Positions 1-9,076 are shown, numbered from the stretch's first letter. The stretch is 64,000 nt of DNA from Zoogloea sp041917255 (GCA_041917255.1 JAYRYA010000009.1:74812-138811), one strand, 5' to 3'. Program-made: numbers and translations. The notes: generated by a model not told the origin, from the sequence alone.

Positions 1-146
1 AGCGCAACCGCCATCACCCAGCGCAGATCGAGCATCCCGCGATGAGCGGCGTACCCAGCCACCAGCAGAACGGTTTCTCCTTCGAGCACACAACCGACCG
101 CTACCGCCAGATAGCCGTAACTGGTAACAAGGTCACTGAGCGTCAT
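1..146 (-). CDS. DedA family membrane protein, N-terminal fragment (cut by window edge)
   Basis: Read on the minus strand from an ATG at 144-146, an open frame of 48 codons runs off the left end of the window. It begins MTLSDLVTSYGYLAVAVG and continues with LEGETVLLVAGYAAHRG, the characteristic amino-terminal pattern of DedA/VTT-domain membrane proteins (the conserved acidic E-G-E followed by a small-residue helix). DedA proteins are multi-pass inner-membrane proteins linked to lipid carrier flipping and envelope homeostasis. Only the start is visible, so completeness cannot be judged. The frame is too short to be found by length alone; the identification rests on the motif. Confidence 0.72.
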   Translation of the reverse strand, partial: MTLSDLVTSYGYLAVAVGCVLEGETVLLVAGYAAHRGMLDLRWVMAVA

Positions 147-331
147 GAGATATCAAAAACTGGTTCCAAAGCGGCGTCGCCCGCATCTCGAGAAAGGCGC
201 AAGGAAACTTATCGCGTCCCCTGGACCACAAAGCGTGTAGCCGGATTCGGAAAATACACCACTCAGCCGAGTCCGGCATTTCCAGACCGCCTTCGGGCAA
301 ATTCAGTGCAACACCATCAAGGAGCCTTCAG

Positions 332-568
332 ATGGAAGCCCAGACGCACACCATGACACACCTCTTCGCCCAGCTCGGCCTGCCCGACGATGCGGCCTCG
401 ATCGATGCCTTCATCGCCGGCCACGCGCCGCTACCCCACGACCTGCGCTTGGCCGACGCCGATTTCTGGACTCCCGCCCAGGCCGCCTTCCTGCGGACCG
501 AACTGGCCGAGGACGCCGACTGGAGCGCCGTGGTAGACACCCTCGACGCTCGTCTGCGCCAAGGCTGA
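332..568 (+). CDS. DUF2789 family small protein
   Basis: A 78-residue acidic protein. The start ATG at 332 follows AAGGAG with good spacing. The sequence (MEAQTHTMTHLFAQLGLP, later FWTPAQAAFLRTEL and DADWSAVVDTLDARL) matches the DUF2789 family as I know it: small cytoplasmic proteins of beta- and gammaproteobacteria without an assigned function. It has no signal peptide and no membrane helix. It stands alone, with a convergent HD-GYP gene ending one base after its stop, so it gives no operon-based clue to its role. Confidence 0.8.
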   Translation: MEAQTHTMTHLFAQLGLPDDAASIDAFIAGHAPLPHDLRLADADFWTPAQAAFLRTELAEDADWSAVVDTLDARLRQG

Positions 569-1792
569 TCAGGCCAGCATCAGAAAGCGGCCCGGATCGA
601 CGCCCCAGCGGTCCGGCGCCTCGGCCGACACGATGCGGTCGCCACCGCCGCTGCCGAGCCGCCGCGCTAGATCCACGACCTCCGGCTTGATGTAGCCGTT
701 GGAGCGGGTGCTGAAAAACACCCGCAGGCGCGGCGTGAGTAGATTGGATTCGTTCTGCTCGATCACCACCCCAAGCCGCCCGGACTCCAACCGCACCAGG
801 CTGCCCACCGGATAGATCCCCACGCAGCGCATGAAGGCCTGCAGCAGCTTCTGGTCGAAATGCGCGGCGCTCCATTCCCACATCTTGCGCAGCCCCTCGG
901 CGGCCGGCATGGCCTTGTGGTAGCAACGTTCGGCGGTGATGGCGTCGTAAACATCCACGATGGCTGCAAGCCGTGCCATGGTCGAGATCGAATCGCCCAA
1001 CAGCTTGTCAGGATAGCCGCTGCCGTCCAGGCGCTCGTGGTGGTGACGGGTGATATCCAGCGGCACCGGGCCGATGCCCGGCGTCTCCAGCAGCGTGGCG
1101 TGACCATCGCCGGGATGGCGTTTGATGAGTTCGAACTCCGCATCGGTGAGCCGACCGGGCTTGTTGAGCACCTCGTCCGGTACCTTCATCTTGCCGATGT
1201 CGTGGAGCAAACCTCCGATGCCGCCCTGACGCAGTTCATCGCCCTCCAGCCCGAGCGAGCGCCCGAAGGCAATCATCAGCGTGCACACGCTCACCGAGTG
1301 CAGAAAGGTGTAATCGTCCTTGTTCTTGATACCGATGAGCCCCAGCAGCGCGCCGCCGTTACGCAGCACCGAACCCGTGATCGCCTCGACAACCGGCTCG
1401 GCGTCGTCGAGCGACACCGCCTTGCCCAGGCGCACATCGCTCATCATCGAGCGGATCACCTTGTGGGCTTGGTCGTGCACCTTGCGGGCACGCTGCATTT
1501 CCTCCTGGATCGTCACCCGCACCGACTGCTCGACGGGCGACGCCAGCGCGGCCACGATCTCCTGTTCAACCGCCGCCTGCACCTCGGCGGCGGGCACCGC
1601 GTCCTGGTCGTCCAGCCCCCTGTCGGTATCGATATAAACATACTCGACGCCCGACTCGAGGATGCGCCGTAGGTCACCGTCGCCATCGACCCGGAAGCGC
1701 GAGCGCCAGAACGGATGAGACATCCAGTCGCCGCAGAACTCGTGAATGAACATGCCCGGCTGAAGCCGGGCCACCGCAATCTTCTTCAACAT
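569..1792 (-). CDS. HD-GYP domain protein, probable cyclic di-GMP phosphodiesterase
   Basis: A 407-residue protein. Residues 1 to about 110 resemble the DUF3391 module that often precedes HD-GYP domains (LQPGMFIHEF near the start). The HD-GYP domain follows, with HDIGK around residues 197-201 and the signature HHERLDGSGYP around 251-262, so the metal ligands and the GYP motif are intact. The expected activity is hydrolysis of cyclic di-GMP in the cytoplasm. I start it at ATG 1790-1792 (MLKKIAVARLQPG), where family similarity begins; a longer frame reaches 1873 but its extra residues look non-homologous. It has no membrane segment or receiver domain, so its input signal is unknown. Confidence 0.88.
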   Translation of the reverse strand: MLKKIAVARLQPGMFIHEFCGDWMSHPFWRSRFRVDGDGDLRRILESGVEYVYIDTDRGLDDQDAVPAAEVQAAVEQEIVAALASPVEQSVRVTIQEEMQRARKVHDQAHKVIRSMMSDVRLGKAVSLDDAEPVVEAITGSVLRNGGALLGLIGIKNKDDYTFLHSVSVCTLMIAFGRSLGLEGDELRQGGIGGLLHDIGKMKVPDEVLNKPGRLTDAEFELIKRHPGDGHATLLETPGIGPVPLDITRHHHERLDGSGYPDKLLGDSISTMARLAAIVDVYDAITAERCYHKAMPAAEGLRKMWEWSAAHFDQKLLQAFMRCVGIYPVGSLVRLESGRLGVVIEQNESNLLTPRLRVFFSTRSNGYIKPEVVDLARRLGSGGGDRIVSAEAPDRWGVDPGRFLMLA

Positions 1793-1907
1793 CGGGCAAT
1801 CATCTGGAATGGCTATCCTGGAACTATCGGCAGCAGAGACGCAGTCTTGAACACCTGTTCGTGACGGATTCACACCCCGTGCAACGGGCGCATAAATATT
1901 CGGCAGC

Positions 1908-1913
1908 TATAAT
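1908..1913 (+). promoter_or_regulatory. -10 box candidate for uppP
   Basis: A perfect TATAAT lies 35 bases before the uppP start codon. No convincing -35 hexamer sits 16-18 bases upstream, so only the -10 element is proposed. Confidence 0.4.
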
Positions 1914-1948
1914 GCGGCCTCTTTTGGCACCAAAAACTCTATCGTTCC

Positions 1949-2773
1949 ATGGACATCATCCTGCTCCTCAAGGCGCTGATCCTCGGCGTGGTCGAAGGTC
2001 TGACCGAATTCCTGCCGATCTCCAGCACCGGCCACCTGATCCTCGCCGGCGATCTGCTGAACTTCAACGACGACCGGGGCAAGCTGTTCGAGATCGTCAT
2101 CCAGTCCGGCGCGATCCTTGCAGTGGTGTGGGAATACCGCGCCCGCCTCGCCGCCACCTTCGCCGGCCTCGGCCGCGTGCGGGAGGCCAACCGGCTGGTG
2201 CTCAACCTGTTCATCGCCTTCCTGCCCCTGGCCGTGCTGGGCCTCGCCTTCGGCAAGGCCATCAAGGCGCACCTGTTTGCCCCTATCCCGGTTGCAACTG
2301 CCTTCATCGTCGGCGCCTTCGTCATCCTGTGGGCCGAGCGCAAGAACCACAGCGTACGCATCCAAACCGTCGATGAAATGACCCCACTGGACGCCGTGAA
2401 GATGGGCATCGCCCAGGCCTTCGCGCTGATCCCCGGCACCTCCCGCTCGGGCTCCACCATCATCGGCGGCATGCTGTTCGGCCTTTCCCGCAAGGCGGCC
2501 ACGGAGTTCTCGTTCTTCCTGGCGATCCCCACCCTGGGCGTGGCCACCGTTTATCAAGTCTACAAAGAACGCGCCCTCCTCAGCGCCGACGACCTGGGCA
2601 TGTGGGTCGTCGGCTTCATCTCCGCCTTCGTTTCCGCGTTCCTGTGTGTACGCTGGCTGCTGCGCTACATCTCCAGCCACGACTTCGTGCCCTTCGCCTG
2701 GTATCGCATCGCCTTCGGCATCGTCGTACTCACCACCTGGCATTTCGGCCTCGTGGAATGGACGGCCCACTGA
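1949..2773 (+). CDS. uppP: Undecaprenyl-diphosphatase UppP (BacA family)
   Basis: A 274-residue, strongly hydrophobic multi-pass inner-membrane protein. It dephosphorylates undecaprenyl diphosphate so that the lipid carrier can be reused in peptidoglycan and other envelope polymer synthesis. Both family signatures are present: EGLTEFLPISSTGHL near residues 14-29 and PGTSRSGSTI near 165-175, which carry the catalytic Glu, Ser and Arg residues. Length matches the family. Its 3' end overlaps the next gene by 16 bases (2758-2773), so translation of the two is probably coupled. Loss of UppP typically alters bacitracin sensitivity. Confidence 0.96.
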   Translation: MDIILLLKALILGVVEGLTEFLPISSTGHLILAGDLLNFNDDRGKLFEIVIQSGAILAVVWEYRARLAATFAGLGRVREANRLVLNLFIAFLPLAVLGLAFGKAIKAHLFAPIPVATAFIVGAFVILWAERKNHSVRIQTVDEMTPLDAVKMGIAQAFALIPGTSRSGSTIIGGMLFGLSRKAATEFSFFLAIPTLGVATVYQVYKERALLSADDLGMWVVGFISAFVSAFLCVRWLLRYISSHDFVPFAWYRIAFGIVVLTTWHFGLVEWTAH

Positions 2774-3696
2774 TCGACCCCGGCAGCGTCGGCCCGTGGC
2801 GGGTCACCTCCCGCCTCGCCGACCTGCACGACACCCGGCGGGCGCGCACCCTGCCGATCAAGCTCTACCTGCCCGACACGGCCGCTCCCCGCGGGCTGAT
2901 CCTCTTCTCCCACGGCCTTGGCGGCTCCCGCGAGGGAGGCAGCGCGTGGCTCGGCCACTGGGCCAGCCACGGCTATTTGTTGCTGGCGATGCAACACCCC
3001 GGCTCGGATTGTTCGATTCTCCGCAACAATTCCCCCCATGCCTTGCGCAGCGCCTTCAAGGCCGCGATGAATCCCGCGGAACTCACCCATCGGGTGGACG
3101 ACTTCCGCTTCGTTCTCGAGCGCATCGGCCACGACGCCAGCCTTCCCGACGCCGTGAATTCAGCCAGCGCCATCGGCCTTGCCGGGCACTCCTTTGGCGC
3201 CGTCACGGTACAGCTGAAAGCCGGCGAACGGCGTCCAACCCAGCCACCACACCCGCTTGATCCGCGGGTCCGCGCGGTGCTCGCCTTCAGCCCTTCTGCC
3301 CGGCAAGCCGACACCGGCCCCACCCTAGATCACCGCTTCGGCCAGATCCACCTGCCGTTCTTCAGCATCACCGGCAGCCGCGACGACGGCATGGGCCTGT
3401 CCGACATCACCGCCGCCAACCGCGAAGTGCCCTACCGGCACATGCCCGCCGATGGCGGCAAGTATCTGCTGGTGTTTTCCGGCGGCAACCACCTGGATTT
3501 CGCCGGCGAGGCCAGCGACGCCGAAGGCGCGATGTTCCGCATCCGCCGCGAGCCCGCCGCCTTCCGCCCCCACGTCCTGGCCGCCAGCACCGCTTTCTGG
3601 CACGCTCACCTGGCTGGCGACGACGCCGCCCGCCCCTGGCTCACCGGCGAATTCCCCACCCGCCTGCGCCCCGACGACCGCTTCGAACACAAATGA
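2758..3696 (+). CDS. Alpha/beta hydrolase, dienelactone-hydrolase/acetylhydrolase-like
   Basis: A 312-residue alpha/beta-hydrolase-fold protein. An oxyanion-hole type HGLGGSREG lies near residues 52-60 and the nucleophile elbow GHSFG near 143-147 (Ser145). The late GGNHLDF segment probably carries the catalytic His. The start is ATG 2758 inside the end of uppP; the upstream extension of the frame is out-of-frame uppP sequence. No signal peptide is evident, so a cytoplasmic esterase is expected. The fold resembles platelet-activating-factor acetylhydrolase-like hydrolases, but the substrate cannot be read from the sequence. It is followed by a second hydrolase with an ATGA overlap. Confidence 0.8.
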   Translation: MDGPLIDPGSVGPWRVTSRLADLHDTRRARTLPIKLYLPDTAAPRGLILFSHGLGGSREGGSAWLGHWASHGYLLLAMQHPGSDCSILRNNSPHALRSAFKAAMNPAELTHRVDDFRFVLERIGHDASLPDAVNSASAIGLAGHSFGAVTVQLKAGERRPTQPPHPLDPRVRAVLAFSPSARQADTGPTLDHRFGQIHLPFFSITGSRDDGMGLSDITAANREVPYRHMPADGGKYLLVFSGGNHLDFAGEASDAEGAMFRIRREPAAFRPHVLAASTAFWHAHLAGDDAARPWLTGEFPTRLRPDDRFEHK

Positions 3697-4268
3697 TCAT
3701 CTACCTCCACGGCTTCCGTTCCGGCCCGCAAAGCTGGAAATCCCGCAGCCTCAAGGCGCGCATGGATCAACTCGGCCTCGGCGACGCCTTCTGGGGCGGG
3801 CAGTTGCCCGTCTCCGCCCGCGACGCCATCGCGCTGGCCGAAGCCCGGATCGCCCGCTGCACCACGCCGCCCACGCTGGTTGGCAGCAGCCTGGGCGGCT
3901 ACTACGCCACCTGCCTCGCCGAGCGTCACGGGCTCAAGGCCGTGCTGGTCAATCCGGCCGTGCTGGCGCCACTGTCGCTGTCTGCCTACATCGGCACCCA
4001 GACCCACATGTACACCGGCGAGCCCTTCGACTTCACCGCCGACCACGTGGAACAACTGCGCGCCATCGAGCCCGCCGCCATCACCCGACCCGAGCGCTAC
4101 TGGCTGATGGTCGAAACCGGCGACGAGGTGCTCGATTACCGCCACGCCGTGGCCCGCTACGCCGGCGCAAGGCAGACGGTGCTCCCCGGCGGCGACCACA
4201 GCTTCACAAAATGGGACAACTATATTGACCTAATTTTGGCCTACGCCGGATTGCTGCCCCCGCCATGA
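3693..4268 (+). CDS. YqiA/YcfP-type alpha/beta-fold esterase
   Basis: A 191-residue small alpha/beta hydrolase of the YqiA family (UPF0227-like). It begins MIIYLHGFRSGPQSWK, has the nucleophile motif GSSLGG near residues 64-69 (Ser66) and ends with a GGDHSF histidine loop. E. coli YqiA is a short-chain acyl esterase. The start ATG overlaps the previous stop (ATGA at 3693-3696), and its own 3' end overlaps the next start by four bases, so it sits in a tightly coupled run of four genes beginning with uppP. The physiological substrate is unknown. Confidence 0.85.
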   Translation: MIIYLHGFRSGPQSWKSRSLKARMDQLGLGDAFWGGQLPVSARDAIALAEARIARCTTPPTLVGSSLGGYYATCLAERHGLKAVLVNPAVLAPLSLSAYIGTQTHMYTGEPFDFTADHVEQLRAIEPAAITRPERYWLMVETGDEVLDYRHAVARYAGARQTVLPGGDHSFTKWDNYIDLILAYAGLLPPP

Positions 4269-5107
4269 CCACACCCGACAACTTCGACGCGCGCCGCTTC
4301 AAAGCTCTCGAGCGCAGCGGCTTCAACCGAATTGCCAGCCGCTACGCCGATGGCGCACCGCTGCGCGCCCGCCTGCAGGCAGCGCTGCTGGATGCGGCAC
4401 ATCTGGCGCCAGGAGAAAAGGTACTCGATCTCGCCGCCGGGCCCGGCCTGCTGGCCCGCGACGCAGCCCGCCGGGTCCTGCCCGATGGCTGGGTGCTCGC
4501 CAGCGACATCGCCGAGAACATGCTCGCCGAAGGCCAGCAGCGCGCCGCCGCCGAAGGCCTGCCCGATCTCCTCGCCGCCGCTTGCGACGCCGAGCACCTG
4601 GCCTTTGCCGACACTTGCGTGGATGTGGCCCTGATCGGCCTCGGCCTGTTCATCTTTCCCGATCCGGCCAAGGCACTGGCCGAGCTTCACCGGGTGCTGC
4701 GCCCGGGCGGACGCATCGTGCTGTCGGTGTGGGGCCCGCGAGAATCCGTTCCGCTCATCAGTCGGGCTCAGGATTGCATCGCGCGCCTGCTCCCGCCGCC
4801 CAAGGTGGCGCGGCCCACGGTGTTCAGGCTGGGTGAGCGCGACGTGCTCGCAGCCCTGCTCCGCGAAGCCGGCTTCGGCGACGTGACGATCACGCCGCAC
4901 ACCTTCGCCTGCCGTTTTGGTAGCGCCGACGATTACTGGCAGGCCTTCCTCGATCTGGCTGGCGGTGCGGCGGAATCCCTGTCGCGCCTGCCCGATGGGA
5001 TGCAGGCCAAGCTCCGCGCTGCCGTCGCCGACGACCTCGCCAGCCATCGCGACGGCGACGGCTACATGCTCGACTACACCGTGCTCGTCGCCAGCGCCCA
5101 GCGTTAA
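4265..5107 (+). CDS. Class I SAM-dependent methyltransferase
   Basis: A 280-residue soluble protein with the Rossmann-type methyltransferase core: VLDLAAGPGLLARDAA (motif I, SAM binding) near residues 55-70, an acidic loop after ASDIAENM, and HRVLRPGGRIVLSVWG near 141-156. The C-terminal part (FGSADDYWQAFLDL) resembles UbiE-like and small-molecule methyltransferases. The start ATG overlaps the yqiA-like stop by four bases. Convergent overlap with the photolyase stop at 5104-5107 closes the run. The methyl acceptor cannot be inferred. Confidence 0.82.
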   Translation: MTTPDNFDARRFKALERSGFNRIASRYADGAPLRARLQAALLDAAHLAPGEKVLDLAAGPGLLARDAARRVLPDGWVLASDIAENMLAEGQQRAAAEGLPDLLAAACDAEHLAFADTCVDVALIGLGLFIFPDPAKALAELHRVLRPGGRIVLSVWGPRESVPLISRAQDCIARLLPPPKVARPTVFRLGERDVLAALLREAGFGDVTITPHTFACRFGSADDYWQAFLDLAGGAAESLSRLPDGMQAKLRAAVADDLASHRDGDGYMLDYTVLVASAQR

Positions 5108-6549
5108 TCCCCCGCGGCCTCCGACTCATCGGCCGACTTCACGACGCCAAAGCGCGCCAGGGTGCGCTCCCGCGCCTTGGCGTGATCGACGATAGGCAAC
5201 GGGTAATCCTTTCCGATCTCGCAGCCGGCCAGTTTCTGGTCGATGGGCGGCATGGTCCACGGGGTGTGGATGAATTTGTCCGGCACCTTGGCCAGCTCCG
5301 GCAGATAACGCCGGATGAAGCTGCCGTCCGGATCGAACTTCTCCGACTGATTGACCGGGTTGAAGATGCGGAAGTACGGCTGCGCGTCGCAACCGGTGGA
5401 CGCCGCCCACTGCCAGCCGCCGTTGTTGGCGGCCAGATCGAAATCGTTGAGCTCGTCGGCGAAATATTTTTCGCCCAAGCGCCAGTCGATGCCCAGATCC
5501 TTGGTCAAGAACGACGCCACCACCATCCGCAGCCGGTTGTGCATGTAGCCGCTGTGGGCGATCTGGCGCATCGCCGCGTCGACAATGGGGTAGCCGGTAC
5601 GCGCCTCTCGCCACGCGGCAAACAGCTCGGGCGCATCGTCCCAGCGCACCCGGTCGTATTCCGGCCGAAAGCTCGCGCCCACCACATGCGGGTTGTGCCA
5701 CAGGATCTGAAAATAGAAATCCCGCCAGATCAGCTCCGACAGCCAGGTGTCGGCGCCCTCCCCGCCCCTGGCGTGGGCGATCCGCGCCAGCTCGCGGATC
5801 GACACCGTGCCGAAGCGCAGATGCACCGACAGGTAAGACACGCCCTTGCTGGCCGGGAAATCCCGCCGCACCTTGTATCGGTCGATGCGGCGCAGGAAAT
5901 CCTGGATCAGCGTGCGCCCACCCGCCATGCCCGGCGTGATGCCAACTTCCAGCAGGTTGGTCGGCTCGAAACCGATGTCGGACAGCGGCGGAATCGACTC
6001 GCCCGCTGGCAGCGGCGCCAGACTTGCCGCGTATATTTCAACCGGATAGGCCTTCAGATGGAAATCCGAGAGCGCCGCCAGCCAGGCACGCTTGTAGGGC
6101 GTGAATACCGAAAACGGCGTCGCGCTCTTGGTGAGCACCTCACGCTTCTCGAAGATCACCTGATCCTTGAAACGCTCGAAGTCGACGCCCTGGCTGCGCA
6201 GCCGCTCGGTCACCTCCTCGTCCCGATCGATAGCGGCGGGCTCGTAGTCCCCGTTGGCCAGCACCGCCGTCACCCCCAGCGACACCGCCAGCGCCGGGAT
6301 CACGTCCCGCGCCGGCCCGTGGCGGACGATCAGCCCGCCGCCCCGCGCCCGCAGCCCGGCATCAAGCTCGACGACACTGGCGTGGATGAACTCCACCCGC
6401 CGGTCGGCCCGCCTCGGCAAGGCGTCTAGGATCTCGGTATCGAAGACAAAAACGCAGAAAACCCGCGGAAATCGCTTGAGCGCGTGATACAGCGCCGCGT
6501 GGTCGAAGTCGCGCAGGTCGCGACGGAACCAGACAAGGGCAGAAGACAT
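5104..6549 (-). CDS. phrB: Deoxyribodipyrimidine photo-lyase
   Basis: A 481-residue DNA photolyase of the cryptochrome/photolyase family. It uses FADH- and blue light to split cyclobutane pyrimidine dimers. The N-terminal antenna domain begins with SSALVWFRRDLRDFDHAAL. The C-terminal FAD domain includes ELIWRDFYFQIL, DAAMRQIAHSGYMHNRLRM and ELNDFDLAANNGGWQWAASTG, which contain the flavin-binding and dimer-binding residues and part of the Trp electron-transfer chain. The ending (FIHTPWTMPP) fits class I CPD photolyases. It is divergent from yqgE, whose start lies about 80 bases away, so the two share a short promoter region. Confidence 0.95.
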   Translation of the reverse strand: MSSALVWFRRDLRDFDHAALYHALKRFPRVFCVFVFDTEILDALPRRADRRVEFIHASVVELDAGLRARGGGLIVRHGPARDVIPALAVSLGVTAVLANGDYEPAAIDRDEEVTERLRSQGVDFERFKDQVIFEKREVLTKSATPFSVFTPYKRAWLAALSDFHLKAYPVEIYAASLAPLPAGESIPPLSDIGFEPTNLLEVGITPGMAGGRTLIQDFLRRIDRYKVRRDFPASKGVSYLSVHLRFGTVSIRELARIAHARGGEGADTWLSELIWRDFYFQILWHNPHVVGASFRPEYDRVRWDDAPELFAAWREARTGYPIVDAAMRQIAHSGYMHNRLRMVVASFLTKDLGIDWRLGEKYFADELNDFDLAANNGGWQWAASTGCDAQPYFRIFNPVNQSEKFDPDGSFIRRYLPELAKVPDKFIHTPWTMPPIDQKLAGCEIGKDYPLPIVDHAKARERTLARFGVVKSADESEAAGD

Positions 6550-6628
6550 GGAAAACGGGGCTATGGAAGGGAACGCAGGACTGAAAAGTTGCCGCTACAA
6601 TCGGCGACCTCGGCTTAGAATACCACCC

Positions 6629-7195
6629 GTGACTACCACCACCATCAACCTCACCGATCACTTCCTGATCGCCATGCCTGCCATGGCCGATCCGAACTTT
6701 TCGCGCACGCTCACCTACATCGCCGAGCACAACGAAAACGGCGCCATGGGCGTCATCGTCAACCGCCCGACCGACATGCGGCTGGCAACGCTTTTTGAGC
6801 GCATCGACATCCCCTTCGAGCAACCTGATTTTGCCGATCTGCCGGTGTATTTCGGCGGCCCGGTCCAGGCTGACCGGGGTTTCGTGCTCCATCGCCCCGC
6901 CGGCGAGTGGCATTCGTCGCTCAAGGTGAGCGACACCGTTGGCCTCACCAGCTCCCGCGATGTGCTTCAGTCCCTCGCCAACAAGGGCGAACCGGGTGAG
7001 GTGCTCGTCGCCCTCGGCTACGCCGGCTGGTCCGCCGGCCAGCTTGAGCACGAACTTGCCCAGAACGCGTGGCTCACCGTACCGGCCGATCTCGCCATCG
7101 TCTTCGATCTTCCGCCCGAAGAACGCCTTGCTGCGGCCATGCAACTTATTGGCGTCGACTTCGCAAAACTGTCCGACGTCGCCGGCCACGCGTGA
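6629..7195 (+). CDS. yqgE: YqgE/AlgH family protein
   Basis: A 188-residue protein of the YqgE (AlgH, UPF0301) family. Family similarity begins with the GTG at 6629 (VTTTTINLTDHFLIAMPAM), which I take as start although the frame stays open to 6548. Conserved patterns include GAMGVIVNRP and FGGPVQADRGFVLH. The biochemical function is not settled; in many proteobacteria the gene directly precedes ruvX, as here, where its stop overlaps the ruvX start. It heads a coupled series yqgE-ruvX-pyrR-pyrB-pyrX, the same order as in Pseudomonas. Confidence 0.92.
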   Translation: MTTTTINLTDHFLIAMPAMADPNFSRTLTYIAEHNENGAMGVIVNRPTDMRLATLFERIDIPFEQPDFADLPVYFGGPVQADRGFVLHRPAGEWHSSLKVSDTVGLTSSRDVLQSLANKGEPGEVLVALGYAGWSAGQLEHELAQNAWLTVPADLAIVFDLPPEERLAAAMQLIGVDFAKLSDVAGHA

Positions 7196-7620
7196 GCACC
7201 CTGCTGTCCTTCGACTTCGGCCTCGCGCGCATCGGGGTGGCGGTCGGCGAAACCGAGACCGGCCACGCCCATCCTCTCGCACCCATTGCCGAAGAAGCCA
7301 ACGCCGCGCGCTTTGCCGCGATCGAGAAACTGCTCGCCGAATGGAAGCCCTCTGCCCTCGTGGTCGGCCTGCCCACGCACCTCGATGGCACCGAGCACGC
7401 CATGACCGCCCGCTGCCGGCGCTTCGCCAACCAGCTCCACGGCCGCTATGACCTGCCGGTGGCGCTGGTGGACGAGCGCCTGTCGTCGGCCGAAGCCGAA
7501 GGCCGCCTCTCCGAAGCCGGCCACCATGGCTGGCGCAAGCAGAAGCCTCGCCTCGATTCCGCCGCCGCCCAGATCATCCTGCTCCAGTACTTTGAAAGTG
7601 CCAAACATGCAGCTACCTGA
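7192..7620 (+). CDS. ruvX: Holliday junction resolvase RuvX (YqgF)
   Basis: A 142-residue RNase H-fold protein. STLLSFDFGLARIGVAVGE at the start carries the first catalytic Asp, ALVVGLPTHLDGT the second strand region, and VDERLSSAEAE the conserved acidic/RL segment. The family is annotated as a putative pre-16S rRNA nuclease (16S 5'-end maturation) and has also been called a Holliday junction resolvase. The GTG start at 7192 overlaps the yqgE stop (GTGA), which decides the start; the frame continues upstream only as yqgE shadow. Its 3' end overlaps pyrR by 14 bases. Confidence 0.92.
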   Translation: MSTLLSFDFGLARIGVAVGETETGHAHPLAPIAEEANAARFAAIEKLLAEWKPSALVVGLPTHLDGTEHAMTARCRRFANQLHGRYDLPVALVDERLSSAEAEGRLSEAGHHGWRKQKPRLDSAAAQIILLQYFESAKHAAT

Positions 7621-8107
7621 CGCCGAACACCTCATTGCCGAACTGGCCGCCGCGATGCGTCCTTACGTCACGCCGGCCACCGCGCTCGTCGGCATTCACA
7701 CCGGCGGCGTGTGGCTCGCCCAGCGCCTTCACGCGCTACTCGGGCTCACCCATCCCCTGGGCGCCATCGACGTGAGCTTCTACCGCGACGACTACGCCGC
7801 CAAGGGCCTGCACCAGCAGCCCCAGGGTTCGAAGATTCCCTTCGACGTGGAAGACGCCCACATCGTCATCGTCGACGACGTGCTCTACACCGGCCGCACC
7901 ACCCGTGCCGCCTTGAACGAACTCTTCGATTACGGACGTCCGGCCAAGGTCGACCTTGCCGTACTCATCGACCGCGGCGGCCGCGAACTCCCCATTGCTG
8001 CCCGCTTCTGTGCGCTCACCCTGCCAGAACCGCTTCCCGCCGGGCAAAACCTGCAACTCGAGCGCGACGACTCCGGCGCCCTCACCATGAGGCTGATCCA
8101 TGCATAA
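7607..8107 (+). CDS. pyrR: Bifunctional pyr operon regulator/uracil phosphoribosyltransferase PyrR
   Basis: A 166-residue type I phosphoribosyltransferase. The PRPP-binding loop is VIVDDVLYTGRTTRAALNEL, near residues 86-105, and the N-terminal half (VGIHTGGVWLAQRL) fits PyrR. In Gram-positives PyrR binds pyr mRNA for attenuation; in betaproteobacteria and Pseudomonas the regulatory role is less clear and the protein may act mainly as a uracil phosphoribosyltransferase or transcriptional regulator. The start is ATG 7607 within the end of ruvX, and the gene overlaps pyrB by eight bases. I see no obvious anti-terminator structure in the coupled upstream sequence. Confidence 0.9.
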   Translation: MQLPDAEHLIAELAAAMRPYVTPATALVGIHTGGVWLAQRLHALLGLTHPLGAIDVSFYRDDYAAKGLHQQPQGSKIPFDVEDAHIVIVDDVLYTGRTTRAALNELFDYGRPAKVDLAVLIDRGGRELPIAARFCALTLPEPLPAGQNLQLERDDSGALTMRLIHA

Positions 8108-9059
8108 CCCTCAACTCAACAAGCACGGCGAACTGCAGCACCTGCTGACCCTCGACGGCCTGCCGCGCAGCATCATCACCCAGATCCTCGACACCGCCGC
8201 GCCCTTCACCGAGATGGCAGAGCGCGAAGTGAAGAAACTCCCGCTGCTGCGCGGCAAGAGCGTCTTCAACCTGTTCTTCGAGAACAGCACGCGCACCCGC
8301 ACCACCTTCGAGATCGCCGCCAAGCGCCTGTCGGCCGACGTGATCAACCTCAACGTGTCCACTTCCTCCACCAAGAAGGGCGAGACGCTCCTCGACACCG
8401 TGGACAACCTCTGCGCGATGCAGGCCGACATGTTCGTGGTGCGGCACGAATCCAGCGGCGCCCCGCATCTGATCGCCCAGCACCTGCAGAACACCGGCCG
8501 CGACCACATCCATGTGGTCAATGCCGGCGACGGGCGCCATGCCCACCCCACCCAGGGGCTGCTGGACATGTACACCATCCGGCACTACAAGAAGGAATTC
8601 CACAACCTCACCGTCGCCATCGTCGGTGACGTGCTCCACTCCCGCGTCGCCCGCTCCCAGATCGCCGCGCTCACCACCCTCGGCGTGCCCGAAGTGCGCG
8701 TCATCGGCCCCAAGACCCTGCTCCCGACCGATGTCGAGAAGATGGGCGTGCGCTATTGCGCCTCCATGGAAGAAGGCCTCAAGGACGTGGATGTGGTGAT
8801 GATGCTGCGCCTGCAGAACGAGCGCATGAATGGTGCCCTCCTGCCCAGCCCGCAGGAGTTCTTCAAAGTGTGGGGCCTCACCGCCGACAAGCTCGCCCTC
8901 GCCAAGCCCGACGCCATCGTGATGCACCCTGGCCCGATGAACCGCGGCGTCGAGATCGACTCCGCCGTGGCTGACGGCGGCCAGGCGGTGATCCTGCCGC
9001 AGGTCACCTTCGGCATCGCGGTGCGCATGGCCGTCATGAGCATGCTGGGCAGTCACTGA
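8100..9059 (+). CDS. pyrB: Aspartate carbamoyltransferase catalytic subunit
   Basis: A 319-residue transcarbamoylase catalysing carbamoyl phosphate plus aspartate to carbamoyl aspartate, the first committed step of UMP synthesis. The carbamoyl-phosphate loop FENSTRTRTTFE lies near residues 60-71 and the HPTQGLLDMYT loop near 149-159. The long N-terminal extension before LDGLPRS is typical of the class that forms a dodecamer with a dihydroorotase-like partner, and that partner (pyrX) follows 17 bases downstream. No pyrI regulatory-chain gene is present here, as expected for this class. Confidence 0.96.
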   Translation: MHNPQLNKHGELQHLLTLDGLPRSIITQILDTAAPFTEMAEREVKKLPLLRGKSVFNLFFENSTRTRTTFEIAAKRLSADVINLNVSTSSTKKGETLLDTVDNLCAMQADMFVVRHESSGAPHLIAQHLQNTGRDHIHVVNAGDGRHAHPTQGLLDMYTIRHYKKEFHNLTVAIVGDVLHSRVARSQIAALTTLGVPEVRVIGPKTLLPTDVEKMGVRYCASMEEGLKDVDVVMMLRLQNERMNGALLPSPQEFFKVWGLTADKLALAKPDAIVMHPGPMNRGVEIDSAVADGGQAVILPQVTFGIAVRMAVMSMLGSH

Positions 9060-9076
9060 TTTACAGGTTTTCGAAC